From: an uncultured Prevotella sp.
Lineage (GTDB): Bacteria; Bacteroidota; Bacteroidia; Bacteroidales; Bacteroidaceae
NCBI GenBank assembly: GCA_937916405.1
Contig: CALFUF010000120.1
Location: 1 to 17,074 of the forward strand
Length of the DNA: 17,074 nucleotides
Reading direction: 5' to 3'
Shown here: piece after piece, positions 1-8,483 of the stretch
How positions within the stretch are numbered: position 1 is the stretch's first letter
How the letters are laid out: every line of letters begins with the position of its first letter
Notes under the pieces: generated by a model
Database searches by the model: none
The model's input: the letters and a program-made list of their open reading frames with translations, nothing else
Told to the model about the DNA's origin: nothing
Translations under genes and position numbers: made by a program

Positions 1-653
1 ACCTGCTTGCCGCCCGCCATATCACCGACCGTCCTGTCTTTGCAGGCTGCATTGGTCCGTTTTCTCTTGCCGGTCGTCTATATGACATGTCGGAGATAAT
101 GATGCTTATCTACGAGAATCCTGACGCAGCCCATCAATTGCTTAGCAAGTGTACGATGTTCATCAAGAAGTATTGTCTGGCTTTGAAACAGACAGGGGTA
201 GGGGGCGTGATGATGGCAGAGCCTGCCGCAGGATTGATGTCAGACGAGGACTGCAAGACGTTCTCCTCTGATTATGTACGTTATATAGTGAATGAGGTTC
301 AATCGGATGATTTCTTGGTGATTCTTCATAATTGTGGGAATACGGGTCATTGTACTCATGCGATGGTAAGTACAGGAGCCGCTGCTTACCACTTTGGTAA
401 TAAATGTCGCATGGAGGAAGTCATTCGTGATGTTCCTCCAACGGCACTTGCTATGGGTAATATCGATCCTGTCAGTGTCTTCAAGGATGGTATGCCCTCG
501 CAGATGCATCAGACAGTCATTGATTTGTTGGAGAAAATGAAGGACTATCCTAATTTTGCTCTCTCCAGTGGATGTGACACCCCACCGCATACGCCACAAC
601 ATAATGTGGATGCTTTCTTTGACGCACTCAAAGAGTGGAACGAGCAGTCATGA
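1..653 (+). CDS. UroD/MtaA-type methyltransferase, 5'-truncated
   Basis: This is the 3' part of a uroporphyrinogen-decarboxylase-superfamily protein of the MtaA/MtbA/CmuA methyltransferase kind. The reading frame is already open at base 3, and the residues before the internal ATG at 87 (including GPFSLAGRLYDMSEIM) match the family core, so the true start lies outside the window. Counting from the Met at 87, HNC (His81, Cys83; bases 327-335) and SGCDTPP (Cys163; bases 573-575) form the His-x-Cys...Cys zinc site that MtaA-type enzymes use to activate a thiol methyl acceptor. Its presence argues against true uroporphyrinogen decarboxylase (haem synthesis). There is no signal peptide in the visible part, and the protein is presumably cytosolic. 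It overlaps the next gene by four bases (ATGA), so the two are probably translationally coupled. The likely role is methyl transfer between a corrinoid protein and a thiol or methylated substrate. The actual substrate cannot be read from the sequence. Confidence 0.88.
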   Translation, partial: LLAARHITDRPVFAGCIGPFSLAGRLYDMSEIMMLIYENPDAAHQLLSKCTMFIKKYCLALKQTGVGGVMMAEPAAGLMSDEDCKTFSSDYVRYIVNEVQSDDFLVILHNCGNTGHCTHAMVSTGAAAYHFGNKCRMEEVIRDVPPTALAMGNIDPVSVFKDGMPSQMHQTVIDLLEKMKDYPNFALSSGCDTPPHTPQHNVDAFFDALKEWNEQS

Positions 654-1300
654 CAGAGAAAACAATTGATTACGATACGTTAGGTATAACCCCTTCCCAT
701 CTCTACGAGCAGATGGGATACCATGACGTAGAACCTGACGAGGCGACATGTCATGAGACTGCTGTGGTGATGGAGGAGGTACGCTCATTCTTGCGCCCTC
801 GCTTCTGCTATCTGGTTGTGAAAGACCTGCCGACTTTCGATATGGGAAAGATTATCCTGCGTCAGTTGCGTGGTGCTGAGGCATACGCTCTTTTTATCTG
901 TACCAGTGGTGTTGAGTTTGAGGCTTATCAGCAGCAGTTGAAAAAGAAAGGAGATATGGTGCGTGTCTATATTGCTGATGCGCTTGGCTCTGTCATTGCG
1001 GAGCATTGTGCTGACCAGATGGAAGACTGTTTGCAGGAGAGTATCGAGAAACTAGGTTGGCATCATACCAACCGCTTTTCCCCAGGATATTGTGGCTGGC
1101 ATGTCTCCCAACAACAATTGCTTTTTCTTGTCTTTGATGGACATACCTGTGGAGTCAGACTTACAGACTCCTCCCTGATGGTGCCTATCAAGAGTGTCAG
1201 CGGTATTATCGGATTAGGTCCACAGGTCAAGCACTTGGACTACACCTGTGGACTCTGTGATTTCCAGAATTGTTTCAAGCGTAAACTAAAGCTTACCTAA
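650..1300 (+). CDS. Stand-alone MetH-type activation-domain protein
   Basis: A 216-residue protein resembling the C-terminal reactivation domain of B12-dependent methionine synthase (MetH), here as a separate polypeptide. The key segment is RFSPGYCGW (residues 142-150), the counterpart of the MetH RxxxGY motif that contacts S-adenosylmethionine. It is followed by LTDSSLMVPIKSVSGIIG (171-188), also typical of the family. The C-terminus carries Cys200-x2-Cys203-x4-Cys208, as in small corrinoid-activation proteins found beside methyltransferase operons; these cysteines could bind a metal or cluster (inference). I chose the ATG at 650 because it gives an ATGA overlap with the preceding stop. An in-frame GTG at 635 is possible but less likely. 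The probable job is reductive reactivation of a corrinoid protein that has slipped to the cob(II) state. The obvious partner is the corrinoid module of the convergent gene, which lacks an activation domain of its own. The 3' end overlaps that gene tail to tail by 15 bp. Confidence 0.85.
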   Translation: MTEKTIDYDTLGITPSHLYEQMGYHDVEPDEATCHETAVVMEEVRSFLRPRFCYLVVKDLPTFDMGKIILRQLRGAEAYALFICTSGVEFEAYQQQLKKKGDMVRVYIADALGSVIAEHCADQMEDCLQESIEKLGWHHTNRFSPGYCGWHVSQQQLLFLVFDGHTCGVRLTDSSLMVPIKSVSGIIGLGPQVKHLDYTCGLCDFQNCFKRKLKLT

Positions 1301-4120
1301 CAACTGCTTAGCGACGGTGACGGCAGAGTTGGCATTATCACTATAGCCATCAGCGCCTATCTCATCGGCAAAACCTTGAGTGACAGGGGCACCACCAACC
1401 ATCACCTTCACTTGGTTGCGGATGCCTGCGGTCTCCAAGGCATCAATGACCTCTTTCATATATCCCATCGTCGTGGTGAGTAGGGCACTCATACAAAGGA
1501 TATCGGGTTGATTCTCCTTGATAGCCTCAATGAAGGTGTCGGCAGAGACATCAATACCGATATTCACCACCTCGAAGCCACAGCCTTCCAGCATGGAGGC
1601 AACGAGGTTCTTGCCGATATCATGCAGGTCGCCTTTCACAGTGCCAATCACTACCTTTCCCAAAGACGTACTTGCCGTACCAGCCATCATCGGCTTTAAC
1701 AGTTCGAGTGCCGCCTTCATGGCACGTCCAGCCATCAGCAACTGAGGCACGAAAGCCTTGCCGTCTTGGAAATGTCTGCCCACCTCGCTCATTGCACGGA
1801 TCATCTGTCCGTTGATGAGGTCTTGTGGGGCTATGTTCTGAGCGATAGCATCCTTTGTGGCTATTGCCGCATCATCACTCTTTCCATCAAGTATAGCCTG
1901 GTAAAGACGCTCAGTAGGTGAGGTTTCTTGGCAGGGGGTGCTAGGTATACTAGAATCACTAGGTATACTAGGATTACTAGGTATACTAGAGAAACTTAGA
2001 CTCTCCCCTGGTCGAAGTGGAGATAGGAATATCCCGGCAACAGGTTCTATTGCCTGTGCCATCTGACGGATATGGGCATCAGTCGTCCCACAGCATCCTC
2101 CGATGATATTCAAACAGTGGTTTTCCAACAAGGGCCATACATCTCTCAGCAGACTTTCTGGTGTCTTACCATACTGCCCTTTAGCATCTGGCATTCCCGC
2201 ATTAGGATAGAGACTCACTCTTGTGCCAAACTGTGACAGTTGACAGATCAGTGGAGTCATCTGCTGGACATCAGAGAGACAGTTGATGCCGATAGAATAT
2301 AGAGAGGTAAGAGGTAGGTTGGAGGTAAGAGATTTGATAAATTCACAGATATCCTGTCCCATCATATTATGCCCGTCAGGGGTAGAGACGGAGAAACTCA
2401 GCATAATAGGAAGACGAGGAGCAATATGCTGGGCTGCCTCAATAGCGATACGGGCATTCTCCACATCGAAGATAGTCTCAATAAGTAAGGCATCGACACT
2501 CCCTTCGGCAAGAGCCTTGATCTGTTCCTCATATGCCTCACGCAACACTTCCTTGGACAAGGGGACACCAGAGGTGGCTACAGAGGTCGTACGACTGGTC
2601 GGACCAATGCTGCCTGCGACATAGCGTGGTTTCTCTGGTGTGGAATACCTCTCCGCCATCTCACGGGCTATCTTCACAGCGGCAAGGTTGATGTCCCGAC
2701 AATAGTCCTGCATCCCATAGTCACCCATCGAGATACGTTGTGCATTGAACGTATTGGTCTCTATGATGTCGGCTCCTGCCTCTAAGTATTTGCGATGAAT
2801 ATCCCGAACGATGAATGGACAGGTCAGTGACAGCACGTCATTGCATCCTTTCAGGTCGTAGTCATGATGGGCGAAGCGTGACCCACGGAAGTCCTCCTCC
2901 CGCAGTTGGTATTGCTGAATCATCGTTCCCATCGCACCATCGAGGACGAGGATGCGGTTGGTAGGGAGGGCGGGTCTGTCATTCTTGACAGTCTCAGTGG
3001 GGGATTCGATGAGGCGGATAATCTCTTTTACCTCCTCGTCCACCTTGTCATGGCTCTGGTATTCCTCAATGATACGCATCGCCTGCTCCACCTCCCTTTC
3101 GTTATGGAAATCCATCTCCAGATGGACACCGTCACCTCCGATGTTATCGAGGAGGGGACGCAGCTCATCGAGGGTAACCCAGCAAGCCATGATACTCTTG
3201 CCATGTGCAAGGATCTTTTTGTAGAGGTCATACCATTTCGGACTACCTCCCTGCGGCTCACCCACACCAGGTGTCCATTGGATAGCATTTAGTTCCTCAA
3301 TTTCCAGGATGGCATCCAGATGATGCATGGCACCTACACCGTCTAAGTGATAGAGTGTATAGTCAATCTTCTGACACTGTTCGCGAATGAATGGCTGTAC
3401 GAAGCGACGATAGTCATCAACACTAATCATCGTTGAGATATCACTTTGCAACTTCGACATCTTACCAGGAGCCCATGAGGAGAAATAACAGAATGCCATC
3501 TCGTCGCCCTCACGGATGATATTATATAGTTCATCGAATACTTGGAAATAGATATCGTTGATTTGTTGCATCTGGTGTTCCAATACCTCGGGTTGCATTA
3601 CCGTGTCGAGTAATACCTTGTCAGTTCCCTTCATAGCGGCAAGTACATCCAGTCCTTCCATCAGGTCTGGCATACCGACATAATAATGTCCTTGCGCCTT
3701 TTGCTTACAAGCCTTCAACAGTTCTTTGTGGAGCAGGTAGTTGGGGTGATTAGGGTCAAAGACAATATCATCCGAATAATGAGGGTTTGGATGAATCCAG
3801 ATGGTATCCTCTCCTCCTTCGAATACACCTCCCAGAATAGCGGCAAGCGAACCAGGTCCCAGATGTGTATTTGCAACGGGCAGCATGTCAGCCATGAGTG
3901 AAGAGTGAGCGACATACCAGTCGAGATAGTCAGCACGCCATTGCGGGTCAAACCATTTCTGGTTTAAGTCACGGGGTGCTGGGGGCATAGGGATGTCAGC
4001 ATGAGGAGTCACTCCCTCTTGGAAGTGTTCCCACATATTCAGAATGATACCCTTATGGTTCCACCAATTGATGTATCGTTTCTTTGTCTCCTCGAGATTC
4101 GGTTTCCAAGTATTCATCAT
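1286..4120 (-). CDS. UroD-like / homocysteine methyltransferase / corrinoid fusion protein
   Basis: A 944-residue cytosolic protein with no signal peptide and three recognisable modules. Residues about 1-360 are a UroD-like domain containing YHLDG (257-261) and QWTPGVGEP (281-289). The HxC...C zinc triad of MtaA is absent; His258-Leu-Asp260 stands at the corresponding place. Residues about 388-695 are a MetH-type homocysteine S-methyltransferase: LDGAMGTMIQ (393-402), ETNTFNAQRI (454-463), and zinc ligands in GINC (Cys614) and GGCCGT (Cys676, Cys677). A Ser/Pro linker (711-735) follows. Residues about 736-815 resemble the helical cap, and 821-944 are a B12-binding domain with DLHDIG (831-836; His833 is the lower cobalt ligand) and VMVGGAP (907-912). 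Methionine synthase would have a pterin (methyl-THF) domain and an activation domain; both are missing here. This is the last gene of the operon, 5 nt after the GH78 gene. ATG codons at 4120 and 4117 are both possible starts. Domain calls are secure; the methyl donor is unknown. Confidence 0.9.
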   Translation of the reverse strand: MMNTWKPNLEETKKRYINWWNHKGIILNMWEHFQEGVTPHADIPMPPAPRDLNQKWFDPQWRADYLDWYVAHSSLMADMLPVANTHLGPGSLAAILGGVFEGGEDTIWIHPNPHYSDDIVFDPNHPNYLLHKELLKACKQKAQGHYYVGMPDLMEGLDVLAAMKGTDKVLLDTVMQPEVLEHQMQQINDIYFQVFDELYNIIREGDEMAFCYFSSWAPGKMSKLQSDISTMISVDDYRRFVQPFIREQCQKIDYTLYHLDGVGAMHHLDAILEIEELNAIQWTPGVGEPQGGSPKWYDLYKKILAHGKSIMACWVTLDELRPLLDNIGGDGVHLEMDFHNEREVEQAMRIIEEYQSHDKVDEEVKEIIRLIESPTETVKNDRPALPTNRILVLDGAMGTMIQQYQLREEDFRGSRFAHHDYDLKGCNDVLSLTCPFIVRDIHRKYLEAGADIIETNTFNAQRISMGDYGMQDYCRDINLAAVKIAREMAERYSTPEKPRYVAGSIGPTSRTTSVATSGVPLSKEVLREAYEEQIKALAEGSVDALLIETIFDVENARIAIEAAQHIAPRLPIMLSFSVSTPDGHNMMGQDICEFIKSLTSNLPLTSLYSIGINCLSDVQQMTPLICQLSQFGTRVSLYPNAGMPDAKGQYGKTPESLLRDVWPLLENHCLNIIGGCCGTTDAHIRQMAQAIEPVAGIFLSPLRPGESLSFSSIPSNPSIPSDSSIPSTPCQETSPTERLYQAILDGKSDDAAIATKDAIAQNIAPQDLINGQMIRAMSEVGRHFQDGKAFVPQLLMAGRAMKAALELLKPMMAGTASTSLGKVVIGTVKGDLHDIGKNLVASMLEGCGFEVVNIGIDVSADTFIEAIKENQPDILCMSALLTTTMGYMKEVIDALETAGIRNQVKVMVGGAPVTQGFADEIGADGYSDNANSAVTVAKQLLGKL
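1941..1994 (-). repeat. Three 18-bp CTAG-rich tandem repeats in an inter-domain linker
   Basis: Three consecutive 18-bp units begin at 1941, 1959 and 1977. Each opens with the identical 13-bp core CTAGGTATACTAG (+ strand) and is followed by five variable bases. The array holds six CTAG tetranucleotides between 1941 and 1989. The core is an imperfect palindrome (CTAG, GTATA, CTAG). On the coding strand it encodes repeated SIPS motifs in residues about 711-728 of the methyltransferase fusion, between the homocysteine-methyltransferase and corrinoid modules. The period is a multiple of three, so copy-number change would lengthen or shorten the linker without breaking the frame. Confidence 0.85.
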
Positions 4121-4125
4121 ATGTG

Positions 4126-7100
4126 TTATTTGTTGATTTGTTCTTTTAGGGTATGTTGTCCCTCCCTGATAATCTTCGACTGTCCACTATAAGGGAGTCG
4201 GACGGTTGCTTCCCGATGAGTGGGGATCTCTACATTCAGCACGAAAGTATCGCCCTCCAAATGCCAATCGACCTTGACATCGTCCATCTTTCCCCGGCAC
4301 CAGGTGAGGTCACCAACGGGATGAGGTGCTATCGTAAGGTGTTCTCCCTCTCGCCAGATACCTAAGAAATAAGGTACAAGCAGGTTATTCAGATGCCCCA
4401 TCATGAAATGATTCATAGAGGCACCGAACTCAGGGTTCCATTGTTCTGTCAAAGTCGTGTAACCGAGTTTAATCTGATAGCCGTAACCAGGCACGTCGTA
4501 ATGGTTCAGCATCTTATAAAGCAGTTCCTGTTGTCCATGATGGATAAGGGCGTTAAACAGATAGCGATTGCCAACGTCACCAGTTGTCAGACGGTCACCA
4601 TGGGCGTGAATATCGTTAATCAGTTGTTGTAATACTGCCTCACGGTCTCCTTCTGGTATGAGGTCCATCTCAAGGGCTATGGCTTGTGCACACTGACTGC
4701 CTGTGGCATACTGGTGGGTAGCAGGATGGTAGAACTCCTTAATGAAGGCGGTCTTGATACTGTCGGCACGTGCTTCCCCCATTAAATGATTCCACCAATA
4801 GTAATGTGCCGTTGATACAAGTGCCATAGGCGTGTTCTGTGCAAAGCCAGCACGTCCAGGTCCGTAGTCGTACCAGTCGCCCAGTCCCTGTCGAAGGATA
4901 TAGCAAGAGTCCTGCGTTGCCAGATAGTCCACATAGCGTTTCATCTGCGGACGATAGCGATGGATGAGTTTATCGTCGCCATAGAACGCTTGATAGAGGA
5001 AGGGTAGGGCGATGAAAGCGCCTCCCCATTCTGGTGACTCCAAGAATGGAGGAGCCCATGAGCCCTCGAAAATAACGTAGTTGGGGGCTATCTCTGGCAA
5101 GGCACCATTGGGATATTGCGCATCAGCGATGTTCTGCATGGTCTGTTCCATCATCGCCCGGCAGTCGTAATTGGCTAAGAGTCCCTCTCCATTCAGCCAG
5201 TCTTGTTCCAGCCATCCCAATTTCTCACGATGGGGACAGTCCGTCCAAACAGCCTGCCAATTGGAGCGGATGGCACGGTCTATCAGGCGGTAAGCATCAT
5301 TAAAGAGAGGATTAGAACATTCAAAATCACCAGTCTTCGAGGCTGAATTATACACAAAGCACGACTCGATATTTCTCAAAACGTTGATATCACCCTCCAC
5401 TTGCAGATAGCGATACCCATAGTATGAGAAGCGGGGATGCCATACCTCTTTTCCACCTTTTAATATATAGGTATAATAATGTGGACGACCTGTCTGCTTC
5501 TGATTCACCAGTCCCTCTTTGGTCAGTGTCTCACCAGGGGTCATTCTCAGTCTTTGTCCTGATTGTCCTTGGACGGTAATCTCAGGGAATCCAGCAAGGT
5601 TCTGTCCCATGTCGAGCACTAATACGGAGTCTTTTCTGATAGTATCCTTCACGGAATAGCGTTCCATGATCTTCACAGGCTTTGCTATCTGCTGACGGAG
5701 GACACCCTTGGGTGCTTCCTGTATGATGATAGGGTGCCAGTCTGTTGGGTCCTCTAATCGCGCATCATAGTCTTCACCCCCATAGATGCTGTTGAAAGTG
5801 ATGGGGGATAATGCCCATTGCCATTGCTCATCACTGACGATATCCTCTGTCTTTCCGTCATCATACTCAATGTGCATACGGAATAATAAGGTGGGAGGAC
5901 CGAACGATATCTTCATCTTGGCATAGCGAAGACCCTGTTCGTTGTAGAATCCGTTACCCAGTAGTACTTGGATAGTCTGTGGCTTGCTGTCTGCTGTCTG
6001 TAGGTTGATGTTGGATGTGACATCGTATGTGTTATAAAAGATGCTCTTGTCATAGTCACTCCATAGTGGTGCGAAGGATGCGTCACCCACCTTCTTACCG
6101 TTGATGGAGAGCTCATAGAACCCTAATCCGACAATAGAGACGGTAGCCTTGAACACTTTCCCTTTGGGGCAGAAGTCTTTCCGCAGCAGGATACTCCTTT
6201 GGCTCAGGGTGTCCACCTTCTTCCATGCCTCTTTCACCAAGGGCTCTTTCAACTTAGCCCCTGTGTAGTTACGACCCTCCGGCAGGTGAGCGTCTTGGCG
6301 GGTAATGGCTCCAATCCACTTGGCATCCTGAGGCTCTTCTATATCATCCGAGTAATCAACCCCATCAATGGCATAAGTAATCTTACCATCCTTTATTTCC
6401 GCATCGACACAACGTCGTCCGGAGAGATAGAGACGGAAGCGACAGTTCCACTCATGGTTCCATGCAGGGAAGAGGATAGGGTTGTGATCGAGGTCTTCCT
6501 GCAACAACATCTCTTGCAGCCCAATCATACCGGCTCCCCCTCTGTTATGGTCAGGAGCCCAGTCGAAACCAGGATCCCAGAAGGCAGGAAAACGATAGGG
6601 ACCGTTGCCCAACTTCTCTGTATTCAGACATATCGCCTCGTCAGTCATCCCTAAGCATGCAGCCCAGATATTGTCTTGTTTCCATCCTTTCGTACTACGC
6701 ATCTCAAGGGCATGCGGGTCTTTGAGGTAGGTGTTACGGGCAATATCGAGGTATGGTCTTCCCAATCCATAGATACGCCAAGGGAAGACAGGGTAGAGTT
6801 GGGGTGTCTCCGTGTTCTGTATCCGTTCCCAACTGACAGCAGGGGCGATACAGGTGTCACCGTCTATCACCTGGAGAGGGATGTCGGGAATCATACTGAT
6901 GTCTATGCCAAGATTGTCAAGACCGTTCTTCATAGCCTGTAGGGCAGCGACGGTACTGGAGGGATTACGTGCTATCTTATAAGTCTCGCAGCCTGAACCA
7001 GGATAGATCTCAAGGTTAGGGTAGTGGTTAGCAAAGAAACGCAGAGGCTCAGTGACAAGTACACGATATTTGTCCAGTGTGGAGTCAGGGTACCATGGCA

Positions 7101-8478
7101 GCATATCGAGGTACATCTTCCCAAATTCCAAGGCAGTGTCCCACTCATATTCCAACCATTTATTCTTCTCAACTCCCCAGTCGTCCCCGTCCTTATGCTT
7201 CCCATATTCGGCAGGATTGGGCAGTCCAAAGTTCTCTATCTGTTCACTGAAGCAAGCACCGTCATGTCCCCAGTGGTGACGTGTCCATGCGATGGCATTG
7301 GGTAACATCCGCAGATAGGTGTCGAGTTGAGGCTTCAGCACCTCGTAGTCACCACTCTTGAGCATAGGCCAGTAGACCAGACGTTGGTTCTGTGCCGTCA
7401 TCGTACCGCCTCCCCATTTGCGATAGTCAGGGGTGAACGTCATCGTGGAGTCGACATAGATAGGGTCGAAGGTAAAGAGACCGCCATTGAATTTCGTAGG
7501 CCATTCACCATAAGCGTTACATCCTAGCATATACCGCATCAGTTCGTAGTTGCGGATCATCTGTGTCACCTCCTGCTGTCCGCAGTCAGTTTGTATGTAA
7601 CTCCGTTGCCAATATTTATGCCACCATGTTTTGCTTCTCTCCTTTGATATCGTTGCACTGACAGGCGAAGAAGGTGCTTTACCTGTATATAATTGAATAG
7701 AGATAACTCCTTTCTTCATCTTCTTTCGTTGGAAGTTCCAACTGCGATAGTCCGTTGAGGCATATTTGCTATCAGTTGTTCCTATATAAGAGAATCCGTC
7801 AGCCTGCATGATGCCACCCATTTTCAGGAGTCCGATTGGGTTATAGAGGTTGTCTTTGATGGCATCCAAACGCTCACGGCTGACAGTGAAGTCGAACACC
7901 GTCTCTTGTCTGTTCTGGTGATAGAAGGTGAGACGACTTTTCGAGGCATGGATACTATCTGCGAATGTCATGCAGTCTTTGGGGATGATCCACTTATAAG
8001 AACACTGCTGGCACTCAGCCTTGGTGACTGGGCGGTCTTTGTAACGCCAACTCTCATAACTGAGGGTTGCTCGTCTTGCATGTGGCGATGACATCGACAC
8101 AAACACAACGGGCTCATAGACATCCACCCACAACCTGATATCGACCTCTTTTCCTTTGATGTAAATGGCACCCTCATCGAGACACAGACGTTGCTCGAAA
8201 TGGTTGTCCTCAAAGGGATTTCCTTCCAGATGCAGTCTCCAGCGTCCTGCCTTTAACAGCGTGTTGTTCTCATCAAACCATCCGCTTTGGGCGATATAGA
8301 AAAGCACATCCCCGTTCTCCACCCAGACATTCATGCCAATGTCATGACCTCCACACGGCATCGACTCGCTGGAGTTCCTGCTAAGGGTCTTCCAGACATA
8401 ATCCTTTGGGATATAGTCGGCTGCGTGGGTAAGCGTCAAGAACGCTAATAAGAGGGAGAGAAGGATGCTTTTTTTCAT
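4126..8478 (-). CDS. DUF5703-GH78 alpha-L-rhamnosidase fusion
   Basis: A 1450-residue secreted protein. An N-terminal signal peptide (MKKSILLSLLLAFLTLTHA, 1-19) precedes two large halves. Residues about 25-290 resemble DUF5703_N (SSESMPCGGHDIGMNVWV, 36-53; FYIAQSGWFDENN, 60-72; LLKAGRWRLHL, 74-84). Residues about 300-700 look like an associated (alpha/alpha)6-barrel of the GH95-like type. From about 720 a complete GH78 rhamnosidase follows: lectin-like domain with FYELSINGKKVGD (787-799), DMGQNLAGF (956-964), the acidic catalytic cluster DCPHREKLGWLEQDW (1080-1094), GDWYDYGPG (1200-1208), and TLTEQW (1342-1347) with Glu1345 as candidate general base. GH78 enzymes remove terminal alpha-L-rhamnose by inversion. 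The fusion is longer than usual for the family and suggests two linked activities or a binding role for the first half. It lies 5 nt after the esterase stop and 5 nt before the methyltransferase start. GH78 is confident; the function of the first half is unknown. Confidence 0.88.
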   Translation of the reverse strand: MKKSILLSLLLAFLTLTHAADYIPKDYVWKTLSRNSSESMPCGGHDIGMNVWVENGDVLFYIAQSGWFDENNTLLKAGRWRLHLEGNPFEDNHFEQRLCLDEGAIYIKGKEVDIRLWVDVYEPVVFVSMSSPHARRATLSYESWRYKDRPVTKAECQQCSYKWIIPKDCMTFADSIHASKSRLTFYHQNRQETVFDFTVSRERLDAIKDNLYNPIGLLKMGGIMQADGFSYIGTTDSKYASTDYRSWNFQRKKMKKGVISIQLYTGKAPSSPVSATISKERSKTWWHKYWQRSYIQTDCGQQEVTQMIRNYELMRYMLGCNAYGEWPTKFNGGLFTFDPIYVDSTMTFTPDYRKWGGGTMTAQNQRLVYWPMLKSGDYEVLKPQLDTYLRMLPNAIAWTRHHWGHDGACFSEQIENFGLPNPAEYGKHKDGDDWGVEKNKWLEYEWDTALEFGKMYLDMLPWYPDSTLDKYRVLVTEPLRFFANHYPNLEIYPGSGCETYKIARNPSSTVAALQAMKNGLDNLGIDISMIPDIPLQVIDGDTCIAPAVSWERIQNTETPQLYPVFPWRIYGLGRPYLDIARNTYLKDPHALEMRSTKGWKQDNIWAACLGMTDEAICLNTEKLGNGPYRFPAFWDPGFDWAPDHNRGGAGMIGLQEMLLQEDLDHNPILFPAWNHEWNCRFRLYLSGRRCVDAEIKDGKITYAIDGVDYSDDIEEPQDAKWIGAITRQDAHLPEGRNYTGAKLKEPLVKEAWKKVDTLSQRSILLRKDFCPKGKVFKATVSIVGLGFYELSINGKKVGDASFAPLWSDYDKSIFYNTYDVTSNINLQTADSKPQTIQVLLGNGFYNEQGLRYAKMKISFGPPTLLFRMHIEYDDGKTEDIVSDEQWQWALSPITFNSIYGGEDYDARLEDPTDWHPIIIQEAPKGVLRQQIAKPVKIMERYSVKDTIRKDSVLVLDMGQNLAGFPEITVQGQSGQRLRMTPGETLTKEGLVNQKQTGRPHYYTYILKGGKEVWHPRFSYYGYRYLQVEGDINVLRNIESCFVYNSASKTGDFECSNPLFNDAYRLIDRAIRSNWQAVWTDCPHREKLGWLEQDWLNGEGLLANYDCRAMMEQTMQNIADAQYPNGALPEIAPNYVIFEGSWAPPFLESPEWGGAFIALPFLYQAFYGDDKLIHRYRPQMKRYVDYLATQDSCYILRQGLGDWYDYGPGRAGFAQNTPMALVSTAHYYWWNHLMGEARADSIKTAFIKEFYHPATHQYATGSQCAQAIALEMDLIPEGDREAVLQQLINDIHAHGDRLTTGDVGNRYLFNALIHHGQQELLYKMLNHYDVPGYGYQIKLGYTTLTEQWNPEFGASMNHFMMGHLNNLLVPYFLGIWREGEHLTIAPHPVGDLTWCRGKMDDVKVDWHLEGDTFVLNVEIPTHREATVRLPYSGQSKIIREGQHTLKEQINK

Positions 8479-8483
8479 ATAGT

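Noticed and set aside
635..650. GTG at 635 as the start of the activation-domain gene
   Set aside because: The ATG at 650 gives the common ATGA overlap with the preceding stop and a cleaner N-terminus.
1..653. Haem-pathway uroporphyrinogen decarboxylase HemE
   Set aside because: The HxC...C zinc triad and the neighbouring corrinoid activation gene fit a methyltransferase.
1281..1296. Possible bidirectional terminator at the convergent gene ends
   Set aside because: Only a four-base arm pair (GTAA/TTAC) is present and no run of T follows; too weak to call.
1286..4120. Ordinary methionine synthase MetH
   Set aside because: The pterin-binding and activation domains are missing, the domain order differs, and a UroD-like domain is at the N-terminus.
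6199..6654. A 151-codon + strand open frame opposite the GH78 fusion gene
   Set aside because: It is antisense to an intact, domain-supported gene and has no family resemblance.
8466..8478. A-rich run just after the GH78 start codon as a frameshift or phase-variation site
   Set aside because: A lysine-rich signal-peptide start explains it, and the frame is intact from the ATG.
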